Program-made: the position numbers and the translations under genes | Assembly: GCF_001429065.1 (NCBI RefSeq) | Contig: NZ_LMIB01000012.1 | Span: 186,001-250,000 of the forward strand | From: Sphingomonas sp. Root710 | Lineage (GTDB): Bacteria > Pseudomonadota > Alphaproteobacteria > Sphingomonadales > Sphingomonadaceae | DNA length: 64,000 nucleotides | Direction of reading: 5' to 3' | The notes under the pieces: generated by a model | What the model saw: only the letters and a program-made list of their open reading frames with translations | Told to the model about the DNA's origin: nothing | Database searches by the model: none | Shown here: positions 26,599 through 34,422 of the stretch, piece after piece | Layout: every line of letters starts with the position of its first letter | How positions within the stretch are numbered: the first letter of the stretch is position 1

Positions 26599-27312
26599 CG
26601 GCCCGGCTCCGGGCCGAACGCGCGGTGGTGACGGCTGAGGCTTCGATCTCGCGGCTGCTGTGCCGAGCGGGCTTCACATATAAAAAACAACTGATGGCAT
26701 CGGAATGCGCACGCGCTGACGTTGTCGAACGGCGCAGGGTCTGGATTGACGAGCGCCAGCCTGCCATGCGCCGCGAGCCCAGCCGACTGGTGTTCATCGA
26801 CGAGACGTCGGTCAACACCAAGATGACCCGAACACGGGGGCGAGCTCAAAGGGACAGACGCCTGAAGGCCCGCGCTCCGTTCGGTAAATAGGGCACTCAG
26901 ACCTTCATCGCGGGCCTGCGTCATGACGCCCTGACTGCGCCTTGGGTGATCCCCGGCGCGATGGATCGCAAGGCATTCGATACTTACATCGAAACCCAGC
27001 TGGCTCCGACCTTAAAGCCACGCGACATCGTCATTCTCGACAATCTCTCGGTGCATAAGAGCGCCAAGGCCCAGGCCGCCGTGCGGGCACGCGGAGCATG
27101 GCTACTCTTCCTGCCCCAATATTCGCCCGATCTGAACCCGATCGAGATGGCCTTTGCCAAACTCAAGGCTCACCTGCGAAGGCTCGCAGCACGCACCTTC
27201 GATAGCCTCATCGAAGCCATCGGCGACATCTGCCAACTCTATCAGCCAATCGAATGCCAGAACTATTTCAGCGCCGCCGGCTATGGGTCACATTAACCGC
27301 ATGCTGCTCTAG
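26599..27312 (+). mobile_element. IS630-family element, 5'-truncated
   Basis: The right part of an IS630-type element directly follows the CTAG that bounds the IS5-type element. The N-terminal helix-turn-helix region and left end are missing. The right end is placed near the TA at about 27312 by family layout (a short AT/GC tail after the transposase stop); without the left end the repeat cannot be verified. Confidence 0.7.
26601..27296 (+). pseudogene. IS630-family transposase, truncated and with amber codon
   Basis: The frame opens inside the protein with RLRAERAVVTAEASISRLL and continues through KKQLMASECARADV to the catalytic RLVFIDETSVNTKM (first Asp). A TAG at 26889-26891 interrupts APFGK-GTQTFIAG, where the family has Trp. 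The same frame resumes with DIVILDNLSVHKS (second Asp) and LPQYSPDLNPIEMAFAKLK (Glu), ending CQNYFSAAGYGSH. Inactive because of the lost N-terminus and the nonsense codon. Confidence 0.88.
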
Positions 27313-27653
27313 GCGTCACTCATTTCGCCCGAAGCCATCACGAACTCATGGTGACAGACTTTGCCCCACCTCGAGACATGTTCGCCTCGCTTCGCTAACC
27401 GGAGGTACAAGCGGCACATTCACCCACGCTACCTACGGCGCTATACCCTGTTAGTCGCCAACATCTAGTAACGCTGCTGGGCCGGTTAAAGGGTTTCCGA
27501 TGAAAGAGCGGAAGGGCATTGACACCGAGAACTGCCCCCCCGGGGGGACTGTCGTGCATCACTGGTCCGCTTGGCCGGCAGTCACCTTCAGACTCTCAAT
27601 GCCGCTTCCGCTGGCCGCGGGTCTCAGAAGCGCAGCGCTTCGTCGTAGAATAT
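27313..27653. other. Gene-free stretch beside the IS cluster
   Basis: No supported gene in about 340 bases. Short frames here have no recognisable content. A CCCCCCCGGGGGG run occurs near 27535. It is probably degraded sequence between the IS pile-up and the next operon end. Confidence 0.4.
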
Positions 27654-28070
27654 TCAGGTGAGACGCTCCATCAGAACGTCCTGCGCGCCGTGCCATAAGG
27701 TGCGTTTGCCTAGCGCCGGAAGTTGTTCGAGGCCCTCGACGATCGTCAGGAAGTGATTGCCGGCCAGCTGGCCCAGCTTGCTGGCAAAGGATACTCCGCC
27801 ATAGGCCAGCAGGATCTCGGTTTCGCTGTAGCCGCCCGGATAGAAGATCATTTGGCCGGGCGCGGGGTGGCTCGTGGCATTCTCGAAACCGAAGGGCATC
27901 GCTTCGTCGCCCATCGGAACCCAGCAGCCTTCGCCGCTCCAGCGGACATGGATGAACTTCGTTGTGTAGGGCAGCTGCGCCTCGAAATAACGGCATGTCT
28001 GCGGCGCGAGTTCGCGCTCGAGACGGCCGACGAAGCGCAGATCCCCGGTCGTGATCACTATGTCGCTCAT
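27654..28070 (-). CDS. DUF3830 family protein (cyclophilin-like fold)
   Basis: A 138-residue protein with the DUF3830 pattern throughout: VITTGDLRFVGRLERELAP, FIHVRWSGEGCWVPMGD, GFENATSHPAPGQMIFYPGG, SETEILLAYGG and KLGQLAGNHFLTIVEG. The family has a cyclophilin-like fold and is often found next to amino-acid or amide catabolism genes; its reaction is not established to my knowledge. Start at 28070 is supported by GAGGA 5 bp upstream, overlapping the end of the RidA gene. It is the last gene of a three-gene unit with RidA and a YkvI-type permease. Confidence 0.85.
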   Translation of the reverse strand: MSDIVITTGDLRFVGRLERELAPQTCRYFEAQLPYTTKFIHVRWSGEGCWVPMGDEAMPFGFENATSHPAPGQMIFYPGGYSETEILLAYGGVSFASKLGQLAGNHFLTIVEGLEQLPALGKRTLWHGAQDVLMERLT

Positions 28071-28077
28071 GTCGTCC

Positions 28078-28440
28078 TCAATGCTGTGCGGTGCCATCGG
28101 CGCGACGGCGGGCGATGACTTCGATCTCGATCAGGGCAGCGGGCAGCACCAGCTGGCTCACGACCGTCGACCGGGCTGGCTTGTGCGCGCCGAAACAGGC
28201 GGCATAGGCGGCGTCGAAGGCGACGAAGTCACCGGCATTTTTAAGCCACACCGTGGCCTTCACGACATCGTCGAGCGCAAGGCCCTCGGTCCGCAGGACG
28301 TCGGTGATATTGGCGATGACCTGCCGGGTTTGCCCGTCGATGTCGGCGGCCGAAATCTGCCGGCTGGCATCGAGCGGCAGCTGGCCGGATAAAAACAGAA
28401 AGGGATTGCTTGCCGAGAATGGCGCGAGATGGGGCGTCAT
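28078..28440 (-). CDS. RidA-family enamine/imine deaminase
   Basis: A 120-residue YjgF/YER057c/UK114 protein. RidA proteins hydrolyse reactive enamines and imines (for example 2-aminoacrylate) released by PLP dehydratases and by flavin amino-acid oxidases. Motifs: NPFLFLSGQLPLD, a middle GQTRQVIANITDVL helix, VVKATVWLKNAGDF, and the substrate-binding Arg in KPARSTVVSQLVLPAALIEI. The AGGAG site 5 bp before 28440 fixes the start. Placement with a D-amino-acid dehydratase and a D-amino-acid dehydrogenase gives it an obvious job. Confidence 0.93.
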   Translation of the reverse strand: MTPHLAPFSASNPFLFLSGQLPLDASRQISAADIDGQTRQVIANITDVLRTEGLALDDVVKATVWLKNAGDFVAFDAAYAACFGAHKPARSTVVSQLVLPAALIEIEVIARRRADGTAQH

Positions 28441-28462
28441 GAGAACTCCTGATGTTGGGGGA

Positions 28463-29602
28463 TTAGGGTGCGACAACCGCCTGGTGCGGCGCATGTCGAT
28501 CGCGCCGGAGCCGCCAGATGCCGATTGTCAGCAGGGGGATCATGTAGACGGTGATGAAAACCGCGGCGAGCCAGCGGTAGCCATCGGCGATCAGCGCGAC
28601 CAGGCCGATCCGATCGGCGACGAAGATCGCGCCGATGAGGATGCCGACGGTGAGGAGGGCACGATGCGCGTTCGACAGGTCCGCGCCGCGCCGCTTCGCA
28701 TAGGCATTGGCGATCCGCTCGTTGATGGCGTGCACCTGGCCCGTGCCGCTTTCAAGGAGCGCGGCGAAGATCATGATCTGGAAGACATAGCGGAACGCGG
28801 GGAAATCGAGACGGGCGAGCAGGAAATCCGATGGCAGCGTCTCGTTCGAGATCTGCGGATAGAAGGCGCACATCGCGATGAAGAAGAGGATCGCCGGCAG
28901 CATGGCGAGCGGGCCGGCGAGCAGGCCCGCCGCCACCGCGTCGCGTGAGCTGGTCAAATGCCGCATGACCGGAAGGATCAGCACCGCGCCGACGGCATTA
29001 TAGCCCGCATAGGTGAGCCCGCCCATGAACCATCCCGGTTGCGCGGGCGCCGTGAACGCCTGCGCGATGGGCATGCTGAACCGCGTCAGGGCCAGCGCGA
29101 GAAAGACCGCATAGGTGCCGTAGAGAAAGAAGGAGACATATTTGAAAAGCTGCTCGACGGACTCATTGCCGAAGGTAGCGAAGATCGTGATCGAGCCGGC
29201 CAGCAGTAGGGCGCCGATGATCGGCGGCCAGCCGAACAACGCCTGGCCGATCGCGCCCGCCGCCGCGGCGAAGACCGCCAGGATCAACGTCATCCCCAAG
29301 ACGAAGGCGATTTCGAAGGCCGGCCAGAACGGCCCCAGAAGATAGGCGAAGAAGGACCGATAATCCCGTGCCCCGATACGCACGGCGATCAGGAAGGTGA
29401 GCGCACACACCAGGCTCCACACGCCGGTCGACACCAGCATGCCGAGCAGCCCGCCCCATGGCCCGCTGGGCATGAAGAAGGTGACGAGTTCGCGGCCGGT
29501 CGCATAGCCGCCGCCAATGACCACGGCCTTGAAGGCGAAACCCGGCAGCAGAAACCTGCGGAACCAATTTGACCCTGACTGCACCGCACCCGTCCCCTGC
29601 AT
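28463..29602 (-). CDS. YkvI-type membrane permease
   Basis: A 379-residue integral membrane protein with about ten hydrophobic segments, starting with FLLPGFAFKAVVIGGGYATGR, an unwound first helix typical of the LeuT-fold APC superfamily. The YkvI-like group is uncharacterised but related to amino-acid permeases. It is first gene of a unit with RidA and DUF3830, divergent from the D-amino-acid dehydratase. An amino acid (perhaps a D-isomer) is the likely cargo; this is inference from fold and neighbours. Confidence 0.85.
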   Translation of the reverse strand: MQGTGAVQSGSNWFRRFLLPGFAFKAVVIGGGYATGRELVTFFMPSGPWGGLLGMLVSTGVWSLVCALTFLIAVRIGARDYRSFFAYLLGPFWPAFEIAFVLGMTLILAVFAAAAGAIGQALFGWPPIIGALLLAGSITIFATFGNESVEQLFKYVSFFLYGTYAVFLALALTRFSMPIAQAFTAPAQPGWFMGGLTYAGYNAVGAVLILPVMRHLTSSRDAVAAGLLAGPLAMLPAILFFIAMCAFYPQISNETLPSDFLLARLDFPAFRYVFQIMIFAALLESGTGQVHAINERIANAYAKRRGADLSNAHRALLTVGILIGAIFVADRIGLVALIADGYRWLAAVFITVYMIPLLTIGIWRLRRDRHAPHQAVVAP

Positions 29603-29664
29603 GATCTTGAGATTGGCCTAAAATAAATCCCTAGAACTGACAATATTTTTCTGAAATAGATTAT

Positions 29665-29681
29665 TTCTCTCTTTTTGAGAA
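29665..29681. promoter_or_regulatory. Candidate operator TTCTC-N7-GAGAA (site 1)
   Basis: TTCTCTCTTTTTGAGAA, a 5-7-5 inverted repeat in the AT-rich spacer between the divergent permease and D-amino-acid dehydratase genes. An equally spaced copy lies upstream of the XRE-cupin regulator (34022-34038). Both sites fall in divergent promoter regions of the same locus, so the local regulator is the natural candidate to bind them. Confidence 0.5.
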
Positions 29682-29739
29682 TATGCGGTGTGACGGTTAT
29701 GGCGGCGCACCCCAATCTGAAAGTGATGTCGCCGTGATC

Positions 29740-31011
29740 ATGCCCGCAGGACGCCCAGCAGCCATCGACCCGAACTGGAAAGCTTTTCCGCCCGCGCTGG
29801 CGGGTCTCCCGATCGATGCGGCGGTGGCACAGGGTAAAAGCCTGTTGGACGGCGATTTCCTCATGCCGGTCGCCATCCTGAAGGAAGCGGCGATCGACCA
29901 GAATATCCGCTCCATGCAGGCCTTCGCGGAAGCTGCGGGCGCGGAATTATGCCCGCATGGCAAGACGACCATGAGCCCCGAACTGTTCGCGCGACAGCTC
30001 GATGCCGGGGCCTGGGGAATGACGGCGGCGACCGCGCACCATGTGCGTCTCTACCGGCAATGGGGCGTGTCGCGAATCCTGCTGGCGAATCAGCTGGTCG
30101 CGCCCGCCGACATTGCGCTGGTGCTGGATGCATTGGCGGAGACCGATTTCGAGTTTTTCTGCCTCGTCGATTCGCCCGAGGGCGTCGCACGGCTGGCCGA
30201 GGCCGTGCGCTGCAAAGACCTGAAGCGGCCGTTGAATCTGCTGCTGGAAATCGGCGCGACGGGTGGCCGCACCGGCGTGCGGTCGGCCCAAGCCGGCCTT
30301 GAACTGGCACGGGGAATAGCGCGGGAAAAGCAGTCGCTGGCATTGCGCGGGATCGAGATTTTCGAAGGCATTCACGCCTTCACTGGGAGTGGTGTCGCCG
30401 CGACGGAGGCGATGCTGGACGAAGTGGCCGGGACGGCGCGGCTGCTCCTCGACAAGGGGCTGTTCGCTGCGGGCGACATCATCCTGACCGGCGGTGGTTC
30501 GGCATTGTTCGACCTATGCGCGAGCCGCCTTGCCGCGATCGATCTCGACGGCCGCGCGAAGGTGGTGCTGCGGTCCGGCTGCTATGTGACCCATGATCAC
30601 GGAACCTACGCGGCGGCCATCGAGGCCATTCGCCAGCGGCAGCCAGAGACGTTCGTCGCCAAGCTGCACCCGGTGGCGGCGCTCGAAGTCTGGGCGGTGG
30701 TGCAGTCGCTTCCCGAGCCGGGTTTCGCGATTGTCAGCCTCGGCAAGCGCGATGCGGGTTTCGACGTCGATCTGCCCCGGCCGATCTGGCATTTCCGGCC
30801 CGATGGCGTCGTGTCTCGCCCCGCGGACGATCTCCGCATCACCAGGATGTACGACCAGCACGCCTGCCTCGAAGGCGCTGACGGCTTGGCGGTCGGCGAC
30901 CTGATCGGGTTCGGGATTTCCCACCCGTGCAGCACCTTTGATCGATGGCGCGCGATCCCGGTGGTCGACGAAGATTATCGGATGATCGACATCGTAACGA
31001 CGGGATTCTGA
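29740..31011 (+). CDS. PLP-dependent D-serine/D-threonine dehydratase-like protein (fold type III)
   Basis: About 423 residues of the DSD1-like / D-threonine aldolase family with an alanine-racemase N-terminal barrel. The PLP lysine is in LCPHGKTTMSPELF, a pocket segment reads GATGGRTGVRS, and the zinc-ligand pair of eukaryotic D-serine dehydratase appears as SHPCSTFDRW near the C-terminus. It should deaminate a 3-hydroxy D-amino acid to the 2-oxo acid and ammonia through an enamine. I start at 29740 because the candidate operator overlaps the earlier ATG at 29683; that longer start remains possible. It leads a unit with a peptide transporter and a creatininase-family enzyme. Confidence 0.87.
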   Translation: MPAGRPAAIDPNWKAFPPALAGLPIDAAVAQGKSLLDGDFLMPVAILKEAAIDQNIRSMQAFAEAAGAELCPHGKTTMSPELFARQLDAGAWGMTAATAHHVRLYRQWGVSRILLANQLVAPADIALVLDALAETDFEFFCLVDSPEGVARLAEAVRCKDLKRPLNLLLEIGATGGRTGVRSAQAGLELARGIAREKQSLALRGIEIFEGIHAFTGSGVAATEAMLDEVAGTARLLLDKGLFAAGDIILTGGGSALFDLCASRLAAIDLDGRAKVVLRSGCYVTHDHGTYAAAIEAIRQRQPETFVAKLHPVAALEVWAVVQSLPEPGFAIVSLGKRDAGFDVDLPRPIWHFRPDGVVSRPADDLRITRMYDQHACLEGADGLAVGDLIGFGISHPCSTFDRWRAIPVVDEDYRMIDIVTTGF

Positions 31012-31014
31012 CCC

Positions 31015-32427
31015 ATGACGAACAGCACATCCTCTGCGCAGGTGGGCAATCTCTTCGGTCATCCGCGCGGTCTGGTCGTCCTCGCGGGCACCGAATTGTG
31101 GGACCGCATATCCTTCAGCGGGATGCAGGCGATCCTTGTTCTCTATATGGTCGAACAATTGTTCGCGCCGGGACACGCCACCGCTATCGCGGGCTTTCCG
31201 TGGCTCAAGGCCGCCATCGAGGGCATGTTCGGCGAACTCAGCGCGCAGGGCCTCGCGACGCAGATATTCGGCTTCTATGTCGGTTTCAGCTATCTGACCC
31301 CCTTGTTCGGCGGGATGATCGGCGATCGCTGGATCGGGCGACGGCTTGGAGTCACGCTTGGTGCCTTGTTGATGACGGCGGGCCATTTCTGTATGGCTTT
31401 CGAGGCAAGTTTCCTGCTGGCGCTGTTGCTGATCATCCTCGGCGCGGGCTTCCTGCGCGGCAATCTCACCCCGCAGGTTGCGGAGCTTTATGCGCCGGAA
31501 GACAGCCGTCGCGCCACGGCGTTCCAGATCTATGCGAGCATGGTCGCAATCGGCGCCTTCATCTCGCCGCTCATCACCGGCTGGCTCAGCCAGGCGTTCG
31601 ACTGGCATGTGGCGTTCACCTTTGCCGGCTTCGGCATGCTCGTCGGGCTGCTCTGGTATATGGCGGGGCAGCGCTTTCTGCCGGAGGAAAAGGTTGCCGT
31701 CGCGCAGGTGGCGTCTGAACCATTGAGCAGGCAGGACTGGCGCGCGGTCATCGCGCTTACCGCCATCGTCCCCCTCTGCACCCTTTTCTGGGTCGCGCAG
31801 GCGCAGATCTGGAACAGCTATAATCTATGGGTTCGCGATCATGTCGACCTCAAGATCGGCGGCCTGACCGTGCCGGTTCCCTGGCTGCAGGCGGTGGACG
31901 GCCTGTCACCGTTACTGGCGGTGCCGCTGCTGTTGCTGTGGTGGAAAAGGCGCGAGCGCGCAGGGGTGAAGGCCGACGAACTCGTGCGGATGGCGATCGG
32001 CTGCTTCATTTTCGGGGCGGCGGTCCTGCTGCTCGCCTCAGGCGGCATGGTCCTCAACGATCAGGGGAAGGTTCTCCTGATGATGCCCATCGCCTTCCAC
32101 CTGATGTCCAATGTCGGCTGGATCTATTTCTCTCCCAGCGCTAACTCGCTGTTCACCGGCGCGGCGCCCGGCGGAATCCGGGGGACGATGGTCGGGATCT
32201 ACACCCTGTCCTATTTCTTCGGGAGCGTGATCAGCGGGCGGCTGGGCTCACTCTATGAATATTGGTCGCCCGCGCATTTCTGGCTGTTGCACGCCGGCCT
32301 GGTCAGCTTCGCCGGTATCGCGCTTCTCGCTATCGCGCCCTGGCTTCGCCGCATGACCCGCAGGGCGGAGCCTGAAGGCGCGCTTCCCGCCGATGCCATT
32401 GCCATTCTTCCGGAGACCGCGACGTGA
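31015..32427 (+). CDS. POT/PTR-family proton-dependent peptide transporter
   Basis: A 470-residue membrane protein of the proton-coupled oligopeptide transporter family. The diagnostic first-helix motif ExxERFxYYG is present in altered form as ELWDRISFSGMQAILVLYM, and the second family region reads GGMIGDRWIGRRLGVTLG. About 12-14 hydrophobic segments are visible. It starts 3 bp after the dehydratase stop and overlaps the next gene by 4 bp, so all three are co-translated. The likely cargo is di- or tripeptides or N-acyl amino acids; substrate specificity cannot be read from sequence. Confidence 0.9.
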   Translation: MTNSTSSAQVGNLFGHPRGLVVLAGTELWDRISFSGMQAILVLYMVEQLFAPGHATAIAGFPWLKAAIEGMFGELSAQGLATQIFGFYVGFSYLTPLFGGMIGDRWIGRRLGVTLGALLMTAGHFCMAFEASFLLALLLIILGAGFLRGNLTPQVAELYAPEDSRRATAFQIYASMVAIGAFISPLITGWLSQAFDWHVAFTFAGFGMLVGLLWYMAGQRFLPEEKVAVAQVASEPLSRQDWRAVIALTAIVPLCTLFWVAQAQIWNSYNLWVRDHVDLKIGGLTVPVPWLQAVDGLSPLLAVPLLLLWWKRRERAGVKADELVRMAIGCFIFGAAVLLLASGGMVLNDQGKVLLMMPIAFHLMSNVGWIYFSPSANSLFTGAAPGGIRGTMVGIYTLSYFFGSVISGRLGSLYEYWSPAHFWLLHAGLVSFAGIALLAIAPWLRRMTRRAEPEGALPADAIAILPETAT

Positions 32428-33176
32428 TTCTGCACCTGTCCACCTGGCCCGAGATCGAAGCCCAGCTCACGCGCTCGCGGACGATCGTCATACCGATCGG
32501 CTCAACCGAGCAGCATGGCCCGACAGGCCTGCTCGGTACCGACTGGCTCTGTTCGGAGATCATCGCACATCGCGCCCATGCCGAAGATTCCGGGATTCTC
32601 GTCGGGCCCACCTTCAACGTCGGGATGGCGCAGCATCATCTGGGCTTTCCGGGGAGCATTTCGCTGCGCCCCTCGACGATGATGCTCGTGCTTCGCGACT
32701 GGGTCTCTTCGCTGTCGATGCACGGCTTTGAAACCATCTATTTCCTGAACGGCCATGGCGGCAACATCCCGACGATCGAAGCCGCCTTTTCCGAAATCTA
32801 TGCCGAGGCGAGCTATGCGAAGCGCCGGGCCGGCGTCACGCTGATGTTGCGCAACTGGTGGCAGTTTCCGGGGGTCGACGAACTGGCCCATCGCCAGTTT
32901 CCGACCGGCCATGGCAGCCATGCCCAGCCGTCCGAAATCGCAATCACCCAGGCGGCTTATCCCGAGTCGATCAAGGTCGCGCCATGCGATCCGCCGATCG
33001 CGCCCAGCGGCCCGATCCGCGAAGCGATCGACTTCAGGGCGCGCCATCCCGACGGACGCATGGGATCGGACCCGCTTCAGGCGACGCCCGCGCATGGCGA
33101 GGCGCTGATCGCATTGGCCGCTAAGGGGCTGGTGGCGGAGATCGAGGCGTTGGCGGCGGGGGCGGATCAGGCCTAG
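32424..33176 (+). CDS. Creatininase-family amidohydrolase
   Basis: A 250-residue metal-dependent amidohydrolase. Metal-binding residues are evident: Glu and His in PIGSTEQHGPTG, Asp in LLGTDWLCSE, the NGHGGN loop, and the late Glu in AQPSEIAITQA. The family includes creatininase, mycofactocin peptidase MftE and formamide hydrolases, all of which cut C-N bonds in small cyclic or linear amides. The start is GTG within the GTGA overlap with the transporter stop. Its position after a peptide transporter suggests cleavage of an imported amide or peptide. Confidence 0.88.
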   Translation: MILHLSTWPEIEAQLTRSRTIVIPIGSTEQHGPTGLLGTDWLCSEIIAHRAHAEDSGILVGPTFNVGMAQHHLGFPGSISLRPSTMMLVLRDWVSSLSMHGFETIYFLNGHGGNIPTIEAAFSEIYAEASYAKRRAGVTLMLRNWWQFPGVDELAHRQFPTGHGSHAQPSEIAITQAAYPESIKVAPCDPPIAPSGPIREAIDFRARHPDGRMGSDPLQATPAHGEALIALAAKGLVAEIEALAAGADQA

Positions 33177-33182
33177 CCGCTT

Positions 33183-33899
33183 CTAGGTTTTCGGCACCTT
33201 GCCCTTGCCCGTGGCGGCTTTCTTCCGGCCACCCGCGGGCGTGGCGCGCAGCTTCCGCTTGGGGGGCTGGTCCTTGTCGTTTGCCGAGCTGTCGACGATC
33301 TCCGGGCCATTGATCAATTTGGACTCGTCGCCCGAGCAAATGCACAGGACCTTGCACGGCGTGTCGCCCACCGAAATATAAGCATGGCCCATGCTGCTGT
33401 CGAAGTAGATGGCATCACCGGCTTCCAGGAGAACCGGGGCATAAAGCTCGCTGTGCAGTTCCAGCGCGCCTTCGAGGACGTAGCAGAACTCCTCGCCCTG
33501 GTGGCGGATCAGTTCGCCGAAGTCGTCGATCGATTTCACATAACCCTGTCCCAATATGGGCACGAAACGCTTGTTGAGCAGATCGGTCGCCAGAAACTGA
33601 TTCTGATAGCTATGGGTTTCGATCGTGCGGCCTTCGCCCTTGCGAATGATGCTCCGCCGCCCGCCCAAGGTTGAGGGCTGCGACCTCGATGCCTCGTTCG
33701 AGAAGAAGACGCCGATGTCGATATCCAGGCCTTTGCTGATGCGGGCCAGCTTGTCATAGCTGAGCGAGACCTGGCCTTTCTCGATTTTGGAAAGTGTCGA
33801 GATCGGAAAACCCGTACGTTCGGAAACGTCCGCCAGCGTCCAGCCCCTCTGGGCTCGGAGTTGTTTGAGAATCGCTCCGGGTTTTGCTTCTTCGCTCAC
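33183..33899 (-). CDS. XRE-cupin transcriptional regulator
   Basis: About 238 residues. An N-terminal Cro/CI helix-turn-helix (residues about 8-62: LKQLRAQRGWTLADVSERTG, ISTLSKIEKGQVSLSYDKLARI) is joined to a C-terminal cupin (GEEFCYVLEGALELH, LEAGDAIYFDSSMGHAY) that senses a small ligand. A basic Lys/Arg-rich tail follows. Related proteins (PuuR-type) control amine and amino-acid catabolism. GTG at 33899 is preferred, with GAGGG about 8 bp upstream; an ATG at 33992 would add 31 unrelated residues. It converges with the creatininase gene and diverges from the D-amino-acid dehydrogenase. Confidence 0.92.
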   Translation of the reverse strand: MSEEAKPGAILKQLRAQRGWTLADVSERTGFPISTLSKIEKGQVSLSYDKLARISKGLDIDIGVFFSNEASRSQPSTLGGRRSIIRKGEGRTIETHSYQNQFLATDLLNKRFVPILGQGYVKSIDDFGELIRHQGEEFCYVLEGALELHSELYAPVLLEAGDAIYFDSSMGHAYISVGDTPCKVLCICSGDESKLINGPEIVDSSANDKDQPPKRKLRATPAGGRKKAATGKGKVPKT

Positions 33900-34021
33900 T
33901 TTTCCACCCTCTGTCAGGTGCCAATTTACGACCGTAATCGCGATTTTTCTCTCAATTGGCAAACCTTCATCGCGCTTGTTGCCCGGCTTCACAGCCTATG
34001 TCCGGGGACAATGTCACAATT

Positions 34022-34038
34022 TTCTCTAAAGTAGAGAA
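34022..34038. promoter_or_regulatory. Candidate operator TTCTC-N7-GAGAA (site 2)
   Basis: TTCTCTAAAGTAGAGAA, here a 6-5-6 perfect inverted repeat (TTCTCT, AGAGAA). It lies about 120 bp upstream of the XRE-cupin start at 33899 in the divergent region shared with the D-amino-acid dehydrogenase gene. It has the same half-sites and spacing as 29665-29681. Autoregulation is a reasonable inference. Confidence 0.5.
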
Positions 34039-34061
34039 TTTTTCACACTAAACGAAAAACA

Positions 34062-34087
34062 TCGTTATATTGGGGAAGAGATAACGA
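34062..34087. promoter_or_regulatory. Inverted repeat TCGTTAT-N12-ATAACGA
   Basis: A perfect 7-bp inverted repeat 24 bp beyond operator site 2. It could be a second regulator site or part of the promoter for the D-amino-acid dehydrogenase transcript. No known consensus recognised. Confidence 0.35.
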
Positions 34088-34149
34088 ATCGGACGGGGTG
34101 GGAATGGGCGGTATTCGACGGAGCGGCGAAAACTGCGTGCCGATATTCT

Positions 34150-34290
34150 TCGATGAAACCTGTCCTGCGCCGGTCGTCACCGGCGCGATCGAAGCCAATG
34201 CGATCCCTTCAGCATGGCTCGTCCGCACCGAACGTCGTCACCGGCGGCGCGCCGCCAGACGTGGCGCCGCCGCCGGTGACGCCAATCTTG
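34150..34290 (+). other. Structured leader before the D-amino-acid dehydrogenase gene
   Basis: The 384 bases between operator site 2 and the ATG at 34423 carry no convincing gene but contain two strong stems. GCGCCGGT-CGTC-ACCGGCGC (34167-34186) is a perfect 8-bp hairpin. A 13-bp perfect repeat pair follows (34237-34249 and 34268-34280, GTCACCGGCGGCG). The string GTCGTCACCGGCG occurs in both, so alternative pairing is possible. This could be an attenuator-like leader; there is no match to a riboswitch class that I recognise. Confidence 0.35.
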
Positions 34291-34422
34291 TCGGCAAGCA
34301 AGGATCGACGATCGGCGGGAGGCGCAACCCGGCGTCGCTCCTTGTGGCGGTGTTCAATGCGGCCGTTCTTCGCCGCAAGCCGAGGCGCGGGCAGATGCAA
34401 TCAATTTTCCAAGAGTTTGTTC

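Noticed and set aside
26033-26891. TAG recoding in this organism
   Set aside because: TAG is used as a normal stop in apparently intact host genes here, for example the LysR gene ending at 1040 and the creatininase-family gene ending at 33176, so general reassignment is unlikely.
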